Positions 16,557-27,882 of a stretch of DNA of 64,000 nt are shown in pieces. The position numbers were made by a program, and so were the translations under genes. Within the stretch, counting starts at the first letter, position 1. The number at the start of each line of letters is the position of its first letter. The notes under the pieces are model-generated. The model was not told the DNA's origin. It saw nothing but the letters and a program-made list of their open reading frames with translations, and searched no databases. The stretch is from Terrimicrobium sacchariphilum (GTDB taxonomy: Bacteria; Verrucomicrobiota; Verrucomicrobiia; Chthoniobacterales; Terrimicrobiaceae), in assembly GCF_001613545.1 (NCBI RefSeq), contig NZ_BDCO01000003.1, positions 496,001 to 560,000 on the forward strand, in the 5' to 3' direction.

Positions 16557-17434
16557 TGATTCACTCGAGCATCAGCCTCGCGCTGGTCGCCGCGCTTGGC
16601 TACACGCTGGCCGCATTGTTCCTGAAGTCCTCGTTGCAACGGGGAGCCAACGCCGCGCAGGTGAACTTTGCCGCCAATCTGGCAATGGGGCTGGTGGTTC
16701 AGCCCTTGTGGTTTTTTCAGGGACCGGCGGCAGGTCCGCCGCTCTGGCAGCCCCTGGTGTGCGCGACCACGTTTTTCCTAGGACAGATTTTCACCTTTGC
16801 CGCGCTGTCTCGTGGCGATGTTTCGGTGGCGACGCCGATGATGGGGACCAAGATCATTCTGGTTACGGCCATGAACGCACTGGTGTTTGGCCAGGCAATC
16901 AGCCAGCGCTGGTGGTGGGCGGCAGCCATTGCGTCGATATCGATCTGGTTGCTCGCGGGAGTTGCCCCCAAGGGAAAGCACCATGATGTGCTCCTCACGG
17001 CGTTGCTGGCGCTGGTATCGGCGTTTTTCTTTTCTCTCACCGATGTCCTGGTGCAGCACTGGGCAGCCGCAGCGGATGAGCTGGAGTTTCTGCCGACGAT
17101 GTTTCTCTGGACCGCGATTCTTTCCTCATTCTTTTACCTCGCCATGGACCGATCGGCATTGAAGCCACCCCGTGCGGTGATGCCATCCCTCACGATGGGA
17201 GCCGCTTTACTGGGGCTGCAGGCCGGGCTCATGTTCCTGGCCCTGACGTGGTCGCATGACGCGACGGGCGCGAATGTCCTCTACAGCTCCCGGAGCATCT
17301 GGAGTGTCGTGATCGCCTGGTCGGGAGGGCATCTTCTGGGGCTCAAGGACGTGGAGGCGGGGTTGCCGGTGATGTTGAGCCGTCTGGCAGGAGCGCTCTT
17401 GCTCTTTGGAGCCATCATTCTCATTCTCCTCTAG
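16556..17434 (+). CDS. EamA/DMT-family transporter
   Basis: A 292-residue inner-membrane protein with ten predicted hydrophobic helices arranged as two homologous halves, as in drug/metabolite transporters. Typical features are the N-terminal helix with LGYTLAALFLKSSL, a Gly/Pro-containing helix with GDVSVATPMMGTK, and a second half ending in a hydrophobic run to the last residue. ATG at 16556 shares one base with the aroD stop. Its place between aroD and trpD suggests export of an aromatic compound or intermediate, but the substrate cannot be read from the sequence. Confidence 0.8.
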   Translation: MIHSSISLALVAALGYTLAALFLKSSLQRGANAAQVNFAANLAMGLVVQPLWFFQGPAAGPPLWQPLVCATTFFLGQIFTFAALSRGDVSVATPMMGTKIILVTAMNALVFGQAISQRWWWAAAIASISIWLLAGVAPKGKHHDVLLTALLALVSAFFFSLTDVLVQHWAAAADELEFLPTMFLWTAILSSFFYLAMDRSALKPPRAVMPSLTMGAALLGLQAGLMFLALTWSHDATGANVLYSSRSIWSVVIAWSGGHLLGLKDVEAGLPVMLSRLAGALLLFGAIILILL

Positions 17435-17436
17435 CC

Positions 17437-18465
17437 ATGCTGGCCCAATTTACCGAACAACTGCGCGCGGGCGCGGCGATGACTCGTCCCGATATCGAAA
17501 CAGTCTGCTCGCTCCTCCTGGATGAGGGGCAGTCCATTCCCATGCGAGCCGATTTTCTTCGCGCCTTGGAGGGCAAGGGGGCTACAGCGGATGAAATCGC
17601 GTCGTTTGTCGAGGTGCTGCTTCTGCGGGCAAACTCCCCTGCGATCACTCCGGAGGGCATCATCGATGTTTGCGGGACGGGTGGAGATCGCCATGGCTTG
17701 GTCAATATTTCGACGGCTTCGATGTTCGTCACTGCGGGCTGCGGGATTCCGGTCGTGAAGCATGGCAATCGTGGCGTGACCTCAAAAAGTGGAGGTGCAG
17801 ATGTGCTGGAGGCGCTCGGAGTGCGCATCGATACCGCTCCGGAGCAGGCTGCGGAGATCCTGGAGAGAGCTGGTTGCGTGTTCCTTTTCGCGCCGCGGTA
17901 TCATCCCACCTTCAAGGCTATCGCTCCCGTGCGCAAACTCCTGGCAGAGGAGGGCACTCCCACCATTTTCAACCTGCTCGGGCCGCTTCTCAATCCCGCA
18001 AAGCCGGAGTTTCAGCTCGCCGGGGTTTTCAATCCCAGCCTGCTTCCGCTCTACGCGGAGGTCTTCCGGCTTCTCGGTCGCCACAGCGCCTGGGCGGTGC
18101 ATGGCGAATCACCCGAGGGCGGCCTCGACGAAGTATCCACTCTGGGACCGACGACGGTTCACCGCGTGGAGGATGGCGAGATTTTTCAGGATCAGCTCGA
18201 TACTGAAAAACTACCCATCTTCCCAGCAGTATTGACCGACCTGAAGGGCGGAGGCGCGGAGGAAAATGCCCGTACGGTGGTCGAGGTGCTGGAGGGTTCC
18301 GGTCCCGTTGCGATCCGTCAGATCATCGCCCTGAATGCTGCGTGTTCCCTGCTGGTGACGGGGGCCGAGGTGCAACTCGACGAGGCCTTCCGCCGGGCGG
18401 AGGAGTCGATATCCGCCGGGCGGGCTCTGGAGTCGCTGAACAAGCTGCGCCGCGCCACCAACTGA
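17437..18465 (+). CDS. trpD: Anthranilate phosphoribosyltransferase
   Basis: A 342-residue enzyme of tryptophan synthesis that joins anthranilate and PRPP. An N-terminal helical domain precedes the conserved PRPP-binding segment CGTGGD (residues 79-84), NISTAS (90-95), KHGNRGVTSKSGGAD (108-122), the GPLLNP motif and the later GLDEVS motif that binds the Mg-PRPP complex. The length is typical. It starts 2 bp after the transporter stop. No other trp genes are nearby. The gene converges on the rhomboid-like gene with a 9-bp gap. Confidence 0.95.
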   Translation: MLAQFTEQLRAGAAMTRPDIETVCSLLLDEGQSIPMRADFLRALEGKGATADEIASFVEVLLLRANSPAITPEGIIDVCGTGGDRHGLVNISTASMFVTAGCGIPVVKHGNRGVTSKSGGADVLEALGVRIDTAPEQAAEILERAGCVFLFAPRYHPTFKAIAPVRKLLAEEGTPTIFNLLGPLLNPAKPEFQLAGVFNPSLLPLYAEVFRLLGRHSAWAVHGESPEGGLDEVSTLGPTTVHRVEDGEIFQDQLDTEKLPIFPAVLTDLKGGGAEENARTVVEVLEGSGPVAIRQIIALNAACSLLVTGAEVQLDEAFRRAEESISAGRALESLNKLRRATN

Positions 18466-18474
18466 GGAGGCGGA

Positions 18475-19251
18475 CTATTTGGGCAGGTGCCGGGAGCAGT
18501 ATTCCCGGCCATCCGCGGCGACGCGGAAGTCCTCGTGGGGATTGCTGACCTCGTTGGCTCCGCAAACCTCGCAATGATGCATGTACTCAGGAGCGCTCTT
18601 TACGGCTTGGTCAAATTTGGCCCGGCGCTGGGCGTTGACCCGGTCGGACTTCATACGTCGGAAAATTTCGGGGGCGAAGAAAAGCAGGTAATTTGCGAGG
18701 CTCCAGGTCGTCGCGACCTGTACGCTGGGAGGTCCGACAAAAAACATGTAGGTGGGCCCGAGTAGACCCCAGATAGCAAGCCACTTGATCTTCACGGGAA
18801 AGACGAAAAACAGGAGTATCTCCAGGTTGGGTGCGATGGTGGCGAGGGCAAGGAACAGAGTGAAATTCAGGGAGATGGAAGCGCTGGAACCGCCGAAAAC
18901 GAGGGCCACAGCCACATACCCTAGCATGCCTAGCAGATAATATAGCGTCAGGCGGAAGGAACCCCAATTGGCCTCGAGCATGTCACCGATCCACCACGTA
19001 AAGTAGACGTAGAAAATCATGAACAGTGGGCCGAACAAGCCGGAGCCAGCACTCGGGATGAAAATCCAGCTGACGAGACGCCATATCTCACCCCGCCAGA
19101 TGGCATCGCGATCGGCAACGAGGAGGGAGAGAAAGCCCGGGTTCGCGATCGCGAGGAGATACACCAGGATATTCAGGATCATGACGTAACGGATCAGGCC
19201 TGGAATGGCGAGGAAGCCGAAGCGTCGTTCTAAACGGTCTAGGAAAGTCAC
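18475..19251 (-). CDS. Rhomboid-like membrane protein lacking a visible catalytic dyad, with C-terminal Cys/His cluster
   Basis: A 258-residue protein with a rhomboid-style core of about six helices, including the L1-type segment EIWRLVSWIFIP and the GDMLEANWGSFRL helix. The protease GxSG motif is replaced by GGSSASISLNF and the last-helix His is absent (VATTWSLANYLLFF), so I expect a non-proteolytic, derlin-like role. The soluble tail (about residues 210-258) contains HHCEVCG and EYCSRH, which could bind zinc. The gene is convergent with trpD and lies 45 bp downstream of the UPF0104-type gene on the same strand. Confidence 0.6.
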   Translation of the reverse strand: MTFLDRLERRFGFLAIPGLIRYVMILNILVYLLAIANPGFLSLLVADRDAIWRGEIWRLVSWIFIPSAGSGLFGPLFMIFYVYFTWWIGDMLEANWGSFRLTLYYLLGMLGYVAVALVFGGSSASISLNFTLFLALATIAPNLEILLFFVFPVKIKWLAIWGLLGPTYMFFVGPPSVQVATTWSLANYLLFFAPEIFRRMKSDRVNAQRRAKFDQAVKSAPEYMHHCEVCGANEVSNPHEDFRVAADGREYCSRHLPK

Positions 19252-19296
19252 GGCGGTATTACTCGTCGGTCAGGCGGCTCGGATCAACGCCCAAGT

Positions 19297-20334
19297 TTAA
19301 TCCGTCGGTGGGACTGGATTGTAGCGCCGCTTGATGCGCTCCAGGTAAAACACGCCGCCGAGCAGGCCCCAGAGGAGGTACACGGCCATGCCAGCGATGG
19401 AGATCGTGGTGCCGATGCCCGCGGGGGTGTGGCAGAGCTCCTGCAGGAGATTGTCGAGGAAGGCCTCGCGCAGGCCGATGCCATTGAGGCTGATGGGGAG
19501 AGAGGAAATGGCGGTCACCAGCGGCATGATCGAGGTCATGTCCCAGAAACTCACCTGATTGGTAAAGGCTTTGGCCGCGAAGCAGAAAGCCATAAAGTAG
19601 GCGAAGAGCATTGGCACCGTATAGATCGTGCCGAGAATGGCCTCGCGACGATTTTCGATACAGAGCTGCCAGATCTTTGAGAGCTTGATGAGGTAGGATC
19701 GAAAGGGGAAGCGACGGGGCAGGCGGCTGACGAGGCTGCGTTTGGTCAGGATGAATGAGGCGATGAGCGCAGTGGCCATGACAAAAAGCGTGATCGCGAA
19801 AATCTTCATCATGTTGCCGACAGCGAAGCTCTGGGCAAACCAGGCGGAGCGCGTCCAGGCAAAGATCAGGCCGATGATAACAAGGACGAAGATGGCCAGT
19901 ACCCGGTCGACAGCCACGCTGAGGAAACCCTCGGTTTTGTGTTCCGGGTGGTCACGCATGAGAAATATCACCCGCACCACATCGCCCCCGGTGGTGCCGG
20001 GGAGGAACTGGTTGAAAAACGCGCCGATGAAGAAGAGGCGGGTGATTTCCTTCAGGGGCACCTCGATATGGAGCATGCGGAGGAAAAGCTGCCAGCGAAG
20101 GATGCCGAAGAACTCGCAAACACCCGCGGCGGCGACGGCGAGGATCATCCACCTCCAGTCGGCCGTGGTGAGGGCCTTCCAGATGGTGATACGACGCTGC
20201 TCGTCGTGAAAGAGCCACCAGAGGAGGCCGAGGGTGACCGCCACCTGGAGGACGGTCATGAGATGATGCAACAGCGATGGCGCCTCAATGCGAGGCGCGG
20301 CTGACTCGTTGCCTGGAGGAAGCTTTGGCGTCAT
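19297..20334 (-). CDS. Lysylphosphatidylglycerol synthase TM-region / UPF0104-family membrane protein
   Basis: A 345-residue polytopic protein with about eight helices. It carries signatures of the LPG_synthase_TM family: WRWMILAVAAAGVCEFFGILRW, the conserved FFIGAFFNQFLPGTTGGDVVR segment (here read at about residues 100-120) and SLPISLNGIGLREA. Stand-alone members are often proposed lipid or polyprenol flippases; there is no synthase domain attached. It starts 51 bp downstream of sdhB and may be read together with the rhomboid-like gene. Confidence 0.8.
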   Translation of the reverse strand: MTPKLPPGNESAAPRIEAPSLLHHLMTVLQVAVTLGLLWWLFHDEQRRITIWKALTTADWRWMILAVAAAGVCEFFGILRWQLFLRMLHIEVPLKEITRLFFIGAFFNQFLPGTTGGDVVRVIFLMRDHPEHKTEGFLSVAVDRVLAIFVLVIIGLIFAWTRSAWFAQSFAVGNMMKIFAITLFVMATALIASFILTKRSLVSRLPRRFPFRSYLIKLSKIWQLCIENRREAILGTIYTVPMLFAYFMAFCFAAKAFTNQVSFWDMTSIMPLVTAISSLPISLNGIGLREAFLDNLLQELCHTPAGIGTTISIAGMAVYLLWGLLGGVFYLERIKRRYNPVPPTD

Positions 20335-20385
20335 CGACGGCGAACTTTGTAGTCGCCGCCGTCTTTGACGCCCAGCAGTTTTTGA

Positions 20386-21147
20386 TCAGATGGTGGTCGC
20401 ACCGACCGCTTCGCGAGCCGCAGCACTGGTGTACTGGCGGTTCAGGCGGGCGATGAACGACGCCGAGATGCCAGCGGGGCAGACGGCCTCGCAGGCATAG
20501 TAGTTGGAGCAGTTGCCGAAGCCGAGATCGTCCATGGTGCGGACCATGCGGACCGTGCGGCGCTCGCTCTCGGGCTTGCCCTGGGGCAGGAGGCCGAGGT
20601 GGGCTGCCTTGGCGCTGACGAAGAGCATGGCGGAGCTGTTCGGACAGGCGGCGGCACAGGCGCCACAGCCGATACAGGCGGCGGCGTCCATCGACTCGTC
20701 GGCGATGACTTTGGGGATCGGTACGGAATTCGCATCCGGCGCGGAGCCGGTGCGAGCGGTGATGAAACCGCCGGCCTGGATCACCTTGTCGAGAGCGGTG
20801 CGGTTCACGGCGAGGTCGCGGAGGATCGGGAAAGCCCCGACCCGGAACGGCTCGATCGTGATGACGTCGCCGTCCTGGAACTTGCGCATGTAAAGCTGGC
20901 AGGTCGTGCCGCGGCCGGGGCCGTGGGGCACGCCATTGATGGTCAGGCTGCACATGCCGCAGATGCCTTCGCGGCAGTCGTGGTCAAACTGGACCGATTC
21001 CTTGCCTGCCTTCTCCAGCTCCTCGTTGACGATATCGAGCATCTCCAGGAAGGAGGCTTCGTCAGGGATGTTTTTCGCCGGGTATTCTTCGAAACGACCG
21101 GAAGTAGTCGGGCCGTCCTGTCTCCAGACGCGTAGAGTGAAGTTCAT
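20386..21147 (-). CDS. sdhB: Succinate dehydrogenase/fumarate reductase iron-sulfur subunit
   Basis: A 253-residue electron-transfer subunit. The N-terminal plant-ferredoxin-like domain has CREGICGMC plus a following Cys (GRGTTC) for the 2Fe-2S cluster. The C-terminal domain has [12 protein letters not shown] and the later [12 protein letters not shown] for the 4Fe-4S and 3Fe-4S clusters. It passes electrons from the flavoprotein to the haem-containing SdhC. It is the last gene of sdhCAB, 13 bp after sdhA. The sequence resembles the B-type (Wolinella/Bacillus-like) complex, in keeping with a single long cytochrome subunit. Confidence 0.94.
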   Translation of the reverse strand: MNFTLRVWRQDGPTTSGRFEEYPAKNIPDEASFLEMLDIVNEELEKAGKESVQFDHDCREGICGMCSLTINGVPHGPGRGTTCQLYMRKFQDGDVITIEPFRVGAFPILRDLAVNRTALDKVIQAGGFITARTGSAPDANSVPIPKVIADESMDAAACIGCGACAAACPNSSAMLFVSAKAAHLGLLPQGKPESERRTVRMVRTMDDLGFGNCSNYYACEAVCPAGISASFIARLNRQYTSAAAREAVGATTI

Positions 21148-21160
21148 GGGATAATCAGAA

Positions 21161-23076
<1,916 letters not shown>

Positions 23077-23080
<4 letters not shown>

Positions 23081-23820
23081 TTGATCGTGTTCTTGCCCAG
23101 TCCAAAGATGAGGATGGAGATGGGGATGGAGGAGTAACCGACGAACAGCGCCCACGCATAGACGCGGGCGATTGCTTCATAAACCGGACGCATCTTGCGG
23201 CTGGTCACGCCGAGCGTCTGGAAGAGGCTGCCGATGCCGTGGCTGAGGTGGAAGGCGAGGAGCCCCAGGGAGATGATGTAGAACGCACTGACGACCGGGT
23301 TGCTGAACCCGAGGACTACCATGCGGTAGACGTCGTGCACCGTTTCACCGTGCAGCTCGGTATCGAGGTGCGCCCAGCTGGGATTGAAGATCAGCAGGGT
23401 GAAGTGCGCGAGATGGAAGACCACGAAGGCCAGGACGATGAGGCCGGTGAGGCGCATCGTGCGGGCGAAGACCGTCGTCTTGATCGGGTCGCCCACGGCA
23501 TACTTCTGCGGGCGGGCGACGGCGTTTTCCTTCCACAGCAGCATCGTGAAAAAGATGTGCAGGAAGACCGTGGCCAGCAGCCCGAGGCGAATCACCCAGA
23601 GGAACGGCCCCAGGTCGCGGAGGTGCTTGGCGTAGGCATTGATGAGATCCGGGCCAAAGTAGATGGTGAAGTTGCCGAGCATGTGCCCGGTAACGAACAG
23701 GACGAGAAGGATTCCGGTTACGGCGACGATCGTTTTTTTCCCAATAGAGGAAAAGACCCATCGGCATAATGCCTCATGGATCGGGATGCCAGCCGTAGAC
23801 GTAGCAGAGGAAGCGGACAT
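23077..23820 (-). CDS. sdhC: Succinate dehydrogenase cytochrome b subunit (b558 family)
   Basis: A 247-residue membrane anchor with five hydrophobic helices. Histidines in GHMLGNF, VFLHIFF, FHLAHF and HLSHGIG are placed as expected for two b-type haems. The single-subunit anchor and its length match the sdhC b558 family that reduces menaquinone. ATG at 23820 is preferred to an in-frame TTG 11 codons upstream. A TTGCTT-17-TATCTA promoter-like pair lies directly before this ATG, so the message may be nearly leaderless. Confidence 0.9.
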
Positions 23821-23826
23821 GGCAGA

Positions 23827-23841
23827 ATTAGATATTCTAAT
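23827..23841. promoter_or_regulatory. Palindrome ATTAG-N5-CTAAT overlapping the sdhCAB promoter
   Basis: The 15-bp element ATTAGATATTCTAAT sits seven bases before the sdhC start codon and contains the putative -10 TATCTA on the minus strand, with TTGCTT 17 bp upstream as -35. The same ATTAG-N5-CTAAT pattern lies before the malic enzyme gene at 27883-27897. Confidence 0.4.
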
Positions 23842-23900
23842 ACGTTTGGACAAGCAAGAGCCTAACCATCCTGCCGAGGGAAAAATTTTTCCGTGGCCCC

Positions 23901-24791
23901 TTATTTCGTCGCGAAATCGACGAAATCGGTAAGTGTCAATTCCGGCTTGGCTTCTGAAATGGCGTTGTCCTCATTGAGTAAAACGACGCGGCTGGGTCTG
24001 TCGGAGGCGGTGAAGCCGATGAGCCAGAGATATTTGTCGTAGCCGGTGTCGGTCTTCTTGGCGGCGCTGGCGACGAGGACATAATCACCGGGAGCCGGGG
24101 TGACCATGTCGACCCGGCCATTGGAGTCCGTGATGGTGACCGAGATGGGCGAGGAGAGGATGGACTTGAGCTTTTCTGACGCATCGGAGAATCCGAGCGA
24201 TTTATCCGCTGCCACCGTGGAAATTGCCTGTTCCACGCTCTCCCGTGGATAAAGACCCACGGTGGAGCCGCTCATGACGGCGACCTGTCCGGCGGTGGGA
24301 GAGTAGGTGATGATGCCGCGGATTTTGCCAGCCGGAGTGACCTCGTTGAGGACCTGATTCTCCAGTTTGAGGGTTCGCTGCGTTTCTGTTGCCTGACGGT
24401 TCTTTTCCCGCAGCACATTGATCTCGTCACTGAGAGTGAAGACCCATGCGACGAGGCCGGCACCGATGCAAAGAAAGACGAGGGTGATGAGCCAGGGCAG
24501 GACATTGCCCTTTTTGCTGCGATGAGAGCGAGACGAGCGGCGGGAATGTCCCTCCGACGAAGAGCTTTTCGGGGCGGAATCCTGCGGGGCTGTGCTGGCG
24601 GGCTGCCGGGCCGACGCGGAAGGATGGGCATCTTGCCACTGGTCGAGGGTTTTCCAAGCGCCGCTTTTCTCGTCGAAGAAGTGGTCGGTCGACTTCAGGG
24701 TGCCCATCTCGACGTAGTCGGAGATTTTATCCGAATCGTACACGCCGAGGAGTTGACCGTTGCGTGCGATATGGATCTGGGTCTTCTTCAC
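23901..24791 (-). CDS. GYF_2 (DUF4339)-domain membrane protein
   Basis: A 296-residue protein. Residues 1-55 form a GYF_2-like domain (IHIARNGQLLGVYDSDKISDYVEMG, with a downstream W), followed by a Ser/Arg/Lys-rich linker, one transmembrane helix (about 95-118), a coiled coil and a C-terminal domain of unknown role. It is probably cytoplasmic at the N-terminus and periplasmic at the C-terminus. The GTG at 24791 is chosen because it overlaps the cca stop codon by 4 bp (GTGA), a coupling pattern used throughout the window; an ATG 12 codons upstream lies inside cca. The function is unknown. Confidence 0.65.
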   Translation of the reverse strand: MKKTQIHIARNGQLLGVYDSDKISDYVEMGTLKSTDHFFDEKSGAWKTLDQWQDAHPSASARQPASTAPQDSAPKSSSSEGHSRRSSRSHRSKKGNVLPWLITLVFLCIGAGLVAWVFTLSDEINVLREKNRQATETQRTLKLENQVLNEVTPAGKIRGIITYSPTAGQVAVMSGSTVGLYPRESVEQAISTVAADKSLGFSDASEKLKSILSSPISVTITDSNGRVDMVTPAPGDYVLVASAAKKTDTGYDKYLWLIGFTASDRPSRVVLLNEDNAISEAKPELTLTDFVDFATK

Positions 24792-26107
24792 TTGGGGAGG
24801 TCTTTGGATTGATGGTCGCGCACCCATGCCAGGGCTTCCTCTCGCGAGGTGAGTTGACCTTCGAGTTGCAGGGTTTCGACCGCCTCTAGGACTTGCTTGA
24901 AAACCGGCCCCGGTGTCCAGCCTAGAGCGATCAAATCGCGACCATTGATGAGCGGCTCCGGAATAAGCGGTTCATTGGCAAACTCCTGCTCTTTTGCGAG
25001 GAGGAAGTGATAATTGTCCAGCATGCCGTGACTGCTCTGGCAATCGACGCGGTGAAGTTCGAGTTCGTCAATGAAGGTCGGGCGTGCCATGAAGCGCTTC
25101 AGGCGTGCCACCCGCATGTTTTGCACATCCTTGAAAGTCATGTGATGCTGGACGATCTCGATCGTTGCCTCGATCTCGTCGTTGGAAAACTTCAGCCGAC
25201 GCATGATGGCATCCGTCATGCGGGCGCTGACCGTCTCGTGGCCATTGAAGCGGATGCGTCCGGTGGGATCGACCTGCCGGGTGGGCACCTTGCCGATGTC
25301 GTGAAAGAGGACACCGAAGACGAGAGGCAGCGAAACCTCCTCCGGCAGCATGTCCAGCATGATGCGGGTGTGGACGTAGACGTCACCCTCCGGGTGAAAC
25401 TCCGGTGGCTGGTCGCAGCCTTTCATCGCGGTGATCTCGGGTAGAAGTTCGTCCAGGAGGCCGCTGGCGTCGAGCAGGTCAAAGCCTGCAACGCGGCGCG
25501 GGGAGAGGAAGATTTTCACGAGTTCCTCGCGGATGCGTTCGGCGCTGACATCATGGATGCGCGGCGCGTACTCGCGGATGGCCTCCCAGGTGGCGGGCTC
25601 GATATCGAAAGCGAGTGTCGCGCCAAACCGCACTCCGCGCAGGATGCGCAGGCGATCCTCCTCGAAGCGCTTGCGCGGCTCCCCGATGGCGCGGAGGAGG
25701 CGGAGCTGGAGGTCGGCCTCCCCGCCGACGTAATCCAGCACCTGCTGGACTATGGGATCGTAAAAAAGGCCGTTGATCGTGAAATCGCGCCGCGAGGCGT
25801 CGCCCTCGGCGGTCGTATAGACGACTCCCTCGGGATGACGTCCGTCGATGTAGGCGCCATCGGCCCGGAACGTCGCCACCTGGTATTCCTCACCCCGGGA
25901 AACCACGAGGACCACGCCGAACTGCGCCCCGACTGGCACGGTGCGGGGAAAAATCTCCTGCACGCGTTCCGGCGTCGCATCCGTGGCGATGTCAAAGTCC
26001 ACCGGCGCCTTGCCGAGCAGCCGGTCGCGTACGCAGCCGCCCGCGAAATAGGCAATATGCCCGGCTTCGCGCAGGATGCGGATGATCTCGGTGGCTTCGG
26101 CTTCCAT
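24788..26107 (-). CDS. cca: CCA tRNA nucleotidyltransferase / poly(A) polymerase family with HD domain
   Basis: A 439-residue class II nucleotidyltransferase that adds or repairs the 3' CCA of tRNAs. The head domain has GGCVRDRLLG (residues 23-32) and the metal-binding pair VDFDIATDA (Asp37, Asp39), then RRDFTINGLFYD and the RFEEDRLRILRGVRF segment. The C-terminal half contains an HD-type motif (FHDIGK with a later His in NGHE). The ATG at 26107 is chosen over an in-frame TTG 13 codons upstream. The local tRNA-Leu gene already encodes its CCA, so the enzyme may serve mainly for repair or for other tRNAs. Confidence 0.92.
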   Translation of the reverse strand: MEAEATEIIRILREAGHIAYFAGGCVRDRLLGKAPVDFDIATDATPERVQEIFPRTVPVGAQFGVVLVVSRGEEYQVATFRADGAYIDGRHPEGVVYTTAEGDASRRDFTINGLFYDPIVQQVLDYVGGEADLQLRLLRAIGEPRKRFEEDRLRILRGVRFGATLAFDIEPATWEAIREYAPRIHDVSAERIREELVKIFLSPRRVAGFDLLDASGLLDELLPEITAMKGCDQPPEFHPEGDVYVHTRIMLDMLPEEVSLPLVFGVLFHDIGKVPTRQVDPTGRIRFNGHETVSARMTDAIMRRLKFSNDEIEATIEIVQHHMTFKDVQNMRVARLKRFMARPTFIDELELHRVDCQSSHGMLDNYHFLLAKEQEFANEPLIPEPLINGRDLIALGWTPGPVFKQVLEAVETLQLEGQLTSREEALAWVRDHQSKDLPK

Positions 26108-26178
26108 GGAAACCGGCACGATAGCGTGTCCCGCAGCGGGCCGCAAAGTTTCCCGGCGGGATGTAATATAAAATTCGT

Positions 26179-27846
26179 CTAGTCTGTGACGAGGGTGGGA
26201 TAGGACGGCTGGAACATCAGCGCGGAGATCGCGTCCTCAGGAGTCGCTCCGAGATCGTTCCTGGCCAGTCCGAGGCGGGTGGCCTCCACGACGGTAGCCT
26301 GAGCCACCTTGAGCGAGACTTCGCGAATGCGGGTGAGTTTCGGATAGACGCAACCCTGGGCGAGATCCTCGGGGGTGGTCTCCGCGGCGAGGGCTCGTGC
26401 GGCGGCGAGGAACATCGTGTCGGTCACGGTCGGGGTATTGGCGGCGAGGACGCCCAGGCCGACGCCCGGGAAGATATAGACATTGTTTCCCTGGCCTGGT
26501 CGGAAGGTTCGCCCGCCGATCTCCACCTGGGCAAACGGGCTGCCGCTCGCGTAGATGGCGCGTCCCCCGGTGGCTTCGTAGGCCTGCACGGGAGTGCATT
26601 CCGCCTTGGAGGTGGGATTCGAGAGGGCAAAGATGATCGGACGGTGGTTATACTCGCCCATGCGTTGCAGGATCTCGGGCGTGAAGGCGGGCCCGATTCC
26701 GGCCACACCGATGAGCGCGGTCGGGCGGATACGCTCGACAGCCTCGGCGAGGGTGGCCGCCTGCGGAGCCTCGTGGGCGTAGGGCGCTTTATGAGAGGGA
26801 AGCTTGGTATCGCGTCCCGCCACGAGGAGACCCTTGGAGTCGACGAACCAACAGCGTTTTCGCGCCTCGGCCTCGGACATTCCCGCCTCAACCAAGGCCC
26901 GGACGAACAATCCGGCGATGCCTGTGCCCGCCTCGCCTGCGCCCAGGAACAGGACGGTCTGGTCCGTCAGCGGCTTGCCGGTTTCCTTGCTCGCGGCGAT
27001 CAGACCTGCCACGGCGACAGCGGCAGTTCCCTGGATGTCGTCGTTGAAGCAGCAGATGCGGTCGCGCCACTTTTCCAGCAGGGTGAAGGCATTGTGGTTC
27101 GCAAAATCCTCGAACTGAACGAGACAGCCGGGGAATACCTCCTGCGTCGCGGCGATGAATTCATCCATCAACGCCTCGTATGCTTCGCCGCGTACACGCT
27201 TTTGCGGTAGGCCGATGTAAAACGGGTCATCTAGGAAGCGGGGATTCTCCGTGCCGACGTCGATCGTGATGGGCAGGCACTCGGAGGGATGGACTCCCGC
27301 GCAGGCGGAGTAGAGAGCGAGCTTGCCGACGGGGATGCCCATGCCGTAGGCGCCAAGATCGCCGAGGCCGAGGATGCGCTCACCGTCGGTGACGACGATG
27401 ACGCGGACATTGGTTTGTGGCCAGTTGCGCAGGACGGACGCGATGCGCCCGCGATCGTTGCTGGTGATCCACAGGCCGCGCGGATGGCGCAGGATGCTGC
27501 CGTATTCCAGGCAGGCCTGGCCGACGGTCGGGGTGTAGATGATCGGCATCGTCTCCTCCAAGTGGTCGATCAGCAGCTTGTAAAAGAGGGTTTCGTTCCG
27601 CTGCTGGAGCGCGGAGAGGAAGATGTATTTCTCCAGGTCGTTCGACTTGCAGCGGAGCTGGGCCAGCACGCGCTCGACCTGCAGTTCCAGATTGACCACG
27701 CGGGGCGGCAGGAGCCCGCGTAGGCCGAGCTGATCCCGCTCCTCCTCGCTGAAGGCGGTGGCTTTGTTCAAAAGGGGGTGGCGAAGGAGCTCCACACCAT
27801 GCGGAAGGTGCGGCTCATGAGAAGAGAGCGAAGCAGCAGCGGACAT
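26179..27846 (-). CDS. maeA: NAD-type malic enzyme (malate to pyruvate, decarboxylating)
   Basis: A 555-residue enzyme of the long, SfcA-like type. It shows the catalytic Tyr in PIIYTPTVGQAC, the Arg region RGLWIT, LGLGDLGAYGMGIPVGKLALY with the catalytic Lys, the metal-binding FEDFANHNAF, a Rossmann motif LGAGEAGTGIAGL and ALSNPTSKAECTP. The length and layout match E. coli MaeA; whether NAD or NADP is preferred cannot be settled by eye. It is a single gene with its own upstream region containing the ATTAG-N5-CTAAT palindrome. Confidence 0.93.
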   Translation of the reverse strand: MSAAASLSSHEPHLPHGVELLRHPLLNKATAFSEEERDQLGLRGLLPPRVVNLELQVERVLAQLRCKSNDLEKYIFLSALQQRNETLFYKLLIDHLEETMPIIYTPTVGQACLEYGSILRHPRGLWITSNDRGRIASVLRNWPQTNVRVIVVTDGERILGLGDLGAYGMGIPVGKLALYSACAGVHPSECLPITIDVGTENPRFLDDPFYIGLPQKRVRGEAYEALMDEFIAATQEVFPGCLVQFEDFANHNAFTLLEKWRDRICCFNDDIQGTAAVAVAGLIAASKETGKPLTDQTVLFLGAGEAGTGIAGLFVRALVEAGMSEAEARKRCWFVDSKGLLVAGRDTKLPSHKAPYAHEAPQAATLAEAVERIRPTALIGVAGIGPAFTPEILQRMGEYNHRPIIFALSNPTSKAECTPVQAYEATGGRAIYASGSPFAQVEIGGRTFRPGQGNNVYIFPGVGLGVLAANTPTVTDTMFLAAARALAAETTPEDLAQGCVYPKLTRIREVSLKVAQATVVEATRLGLARNDLGATPEDAISALMFQPSYPTLVTD

Positions 27847-27882
27847 GAAACGTAAGTTTATGCCCTTGTGCTGTTGCTGTAA

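Noticed and set aside
20336-20363. Inverted repeat GACGGCG/CGCCGTC after sdhB as an intrinsic terminator
   Set aside because: The stem is plausible, but the loop is long and no U-rich tail follows on the minus strand, so I left it out of the features.
23878-23891. Palindrome GGAAAAATTTTTCC between the GYF_2 gene and sdhC
   Set aside because: An A5T5 run flanked by GG/CC has no room for a loop and is weak as a hairpin; more likely a bent, AT-rich promoter-upstream tract.
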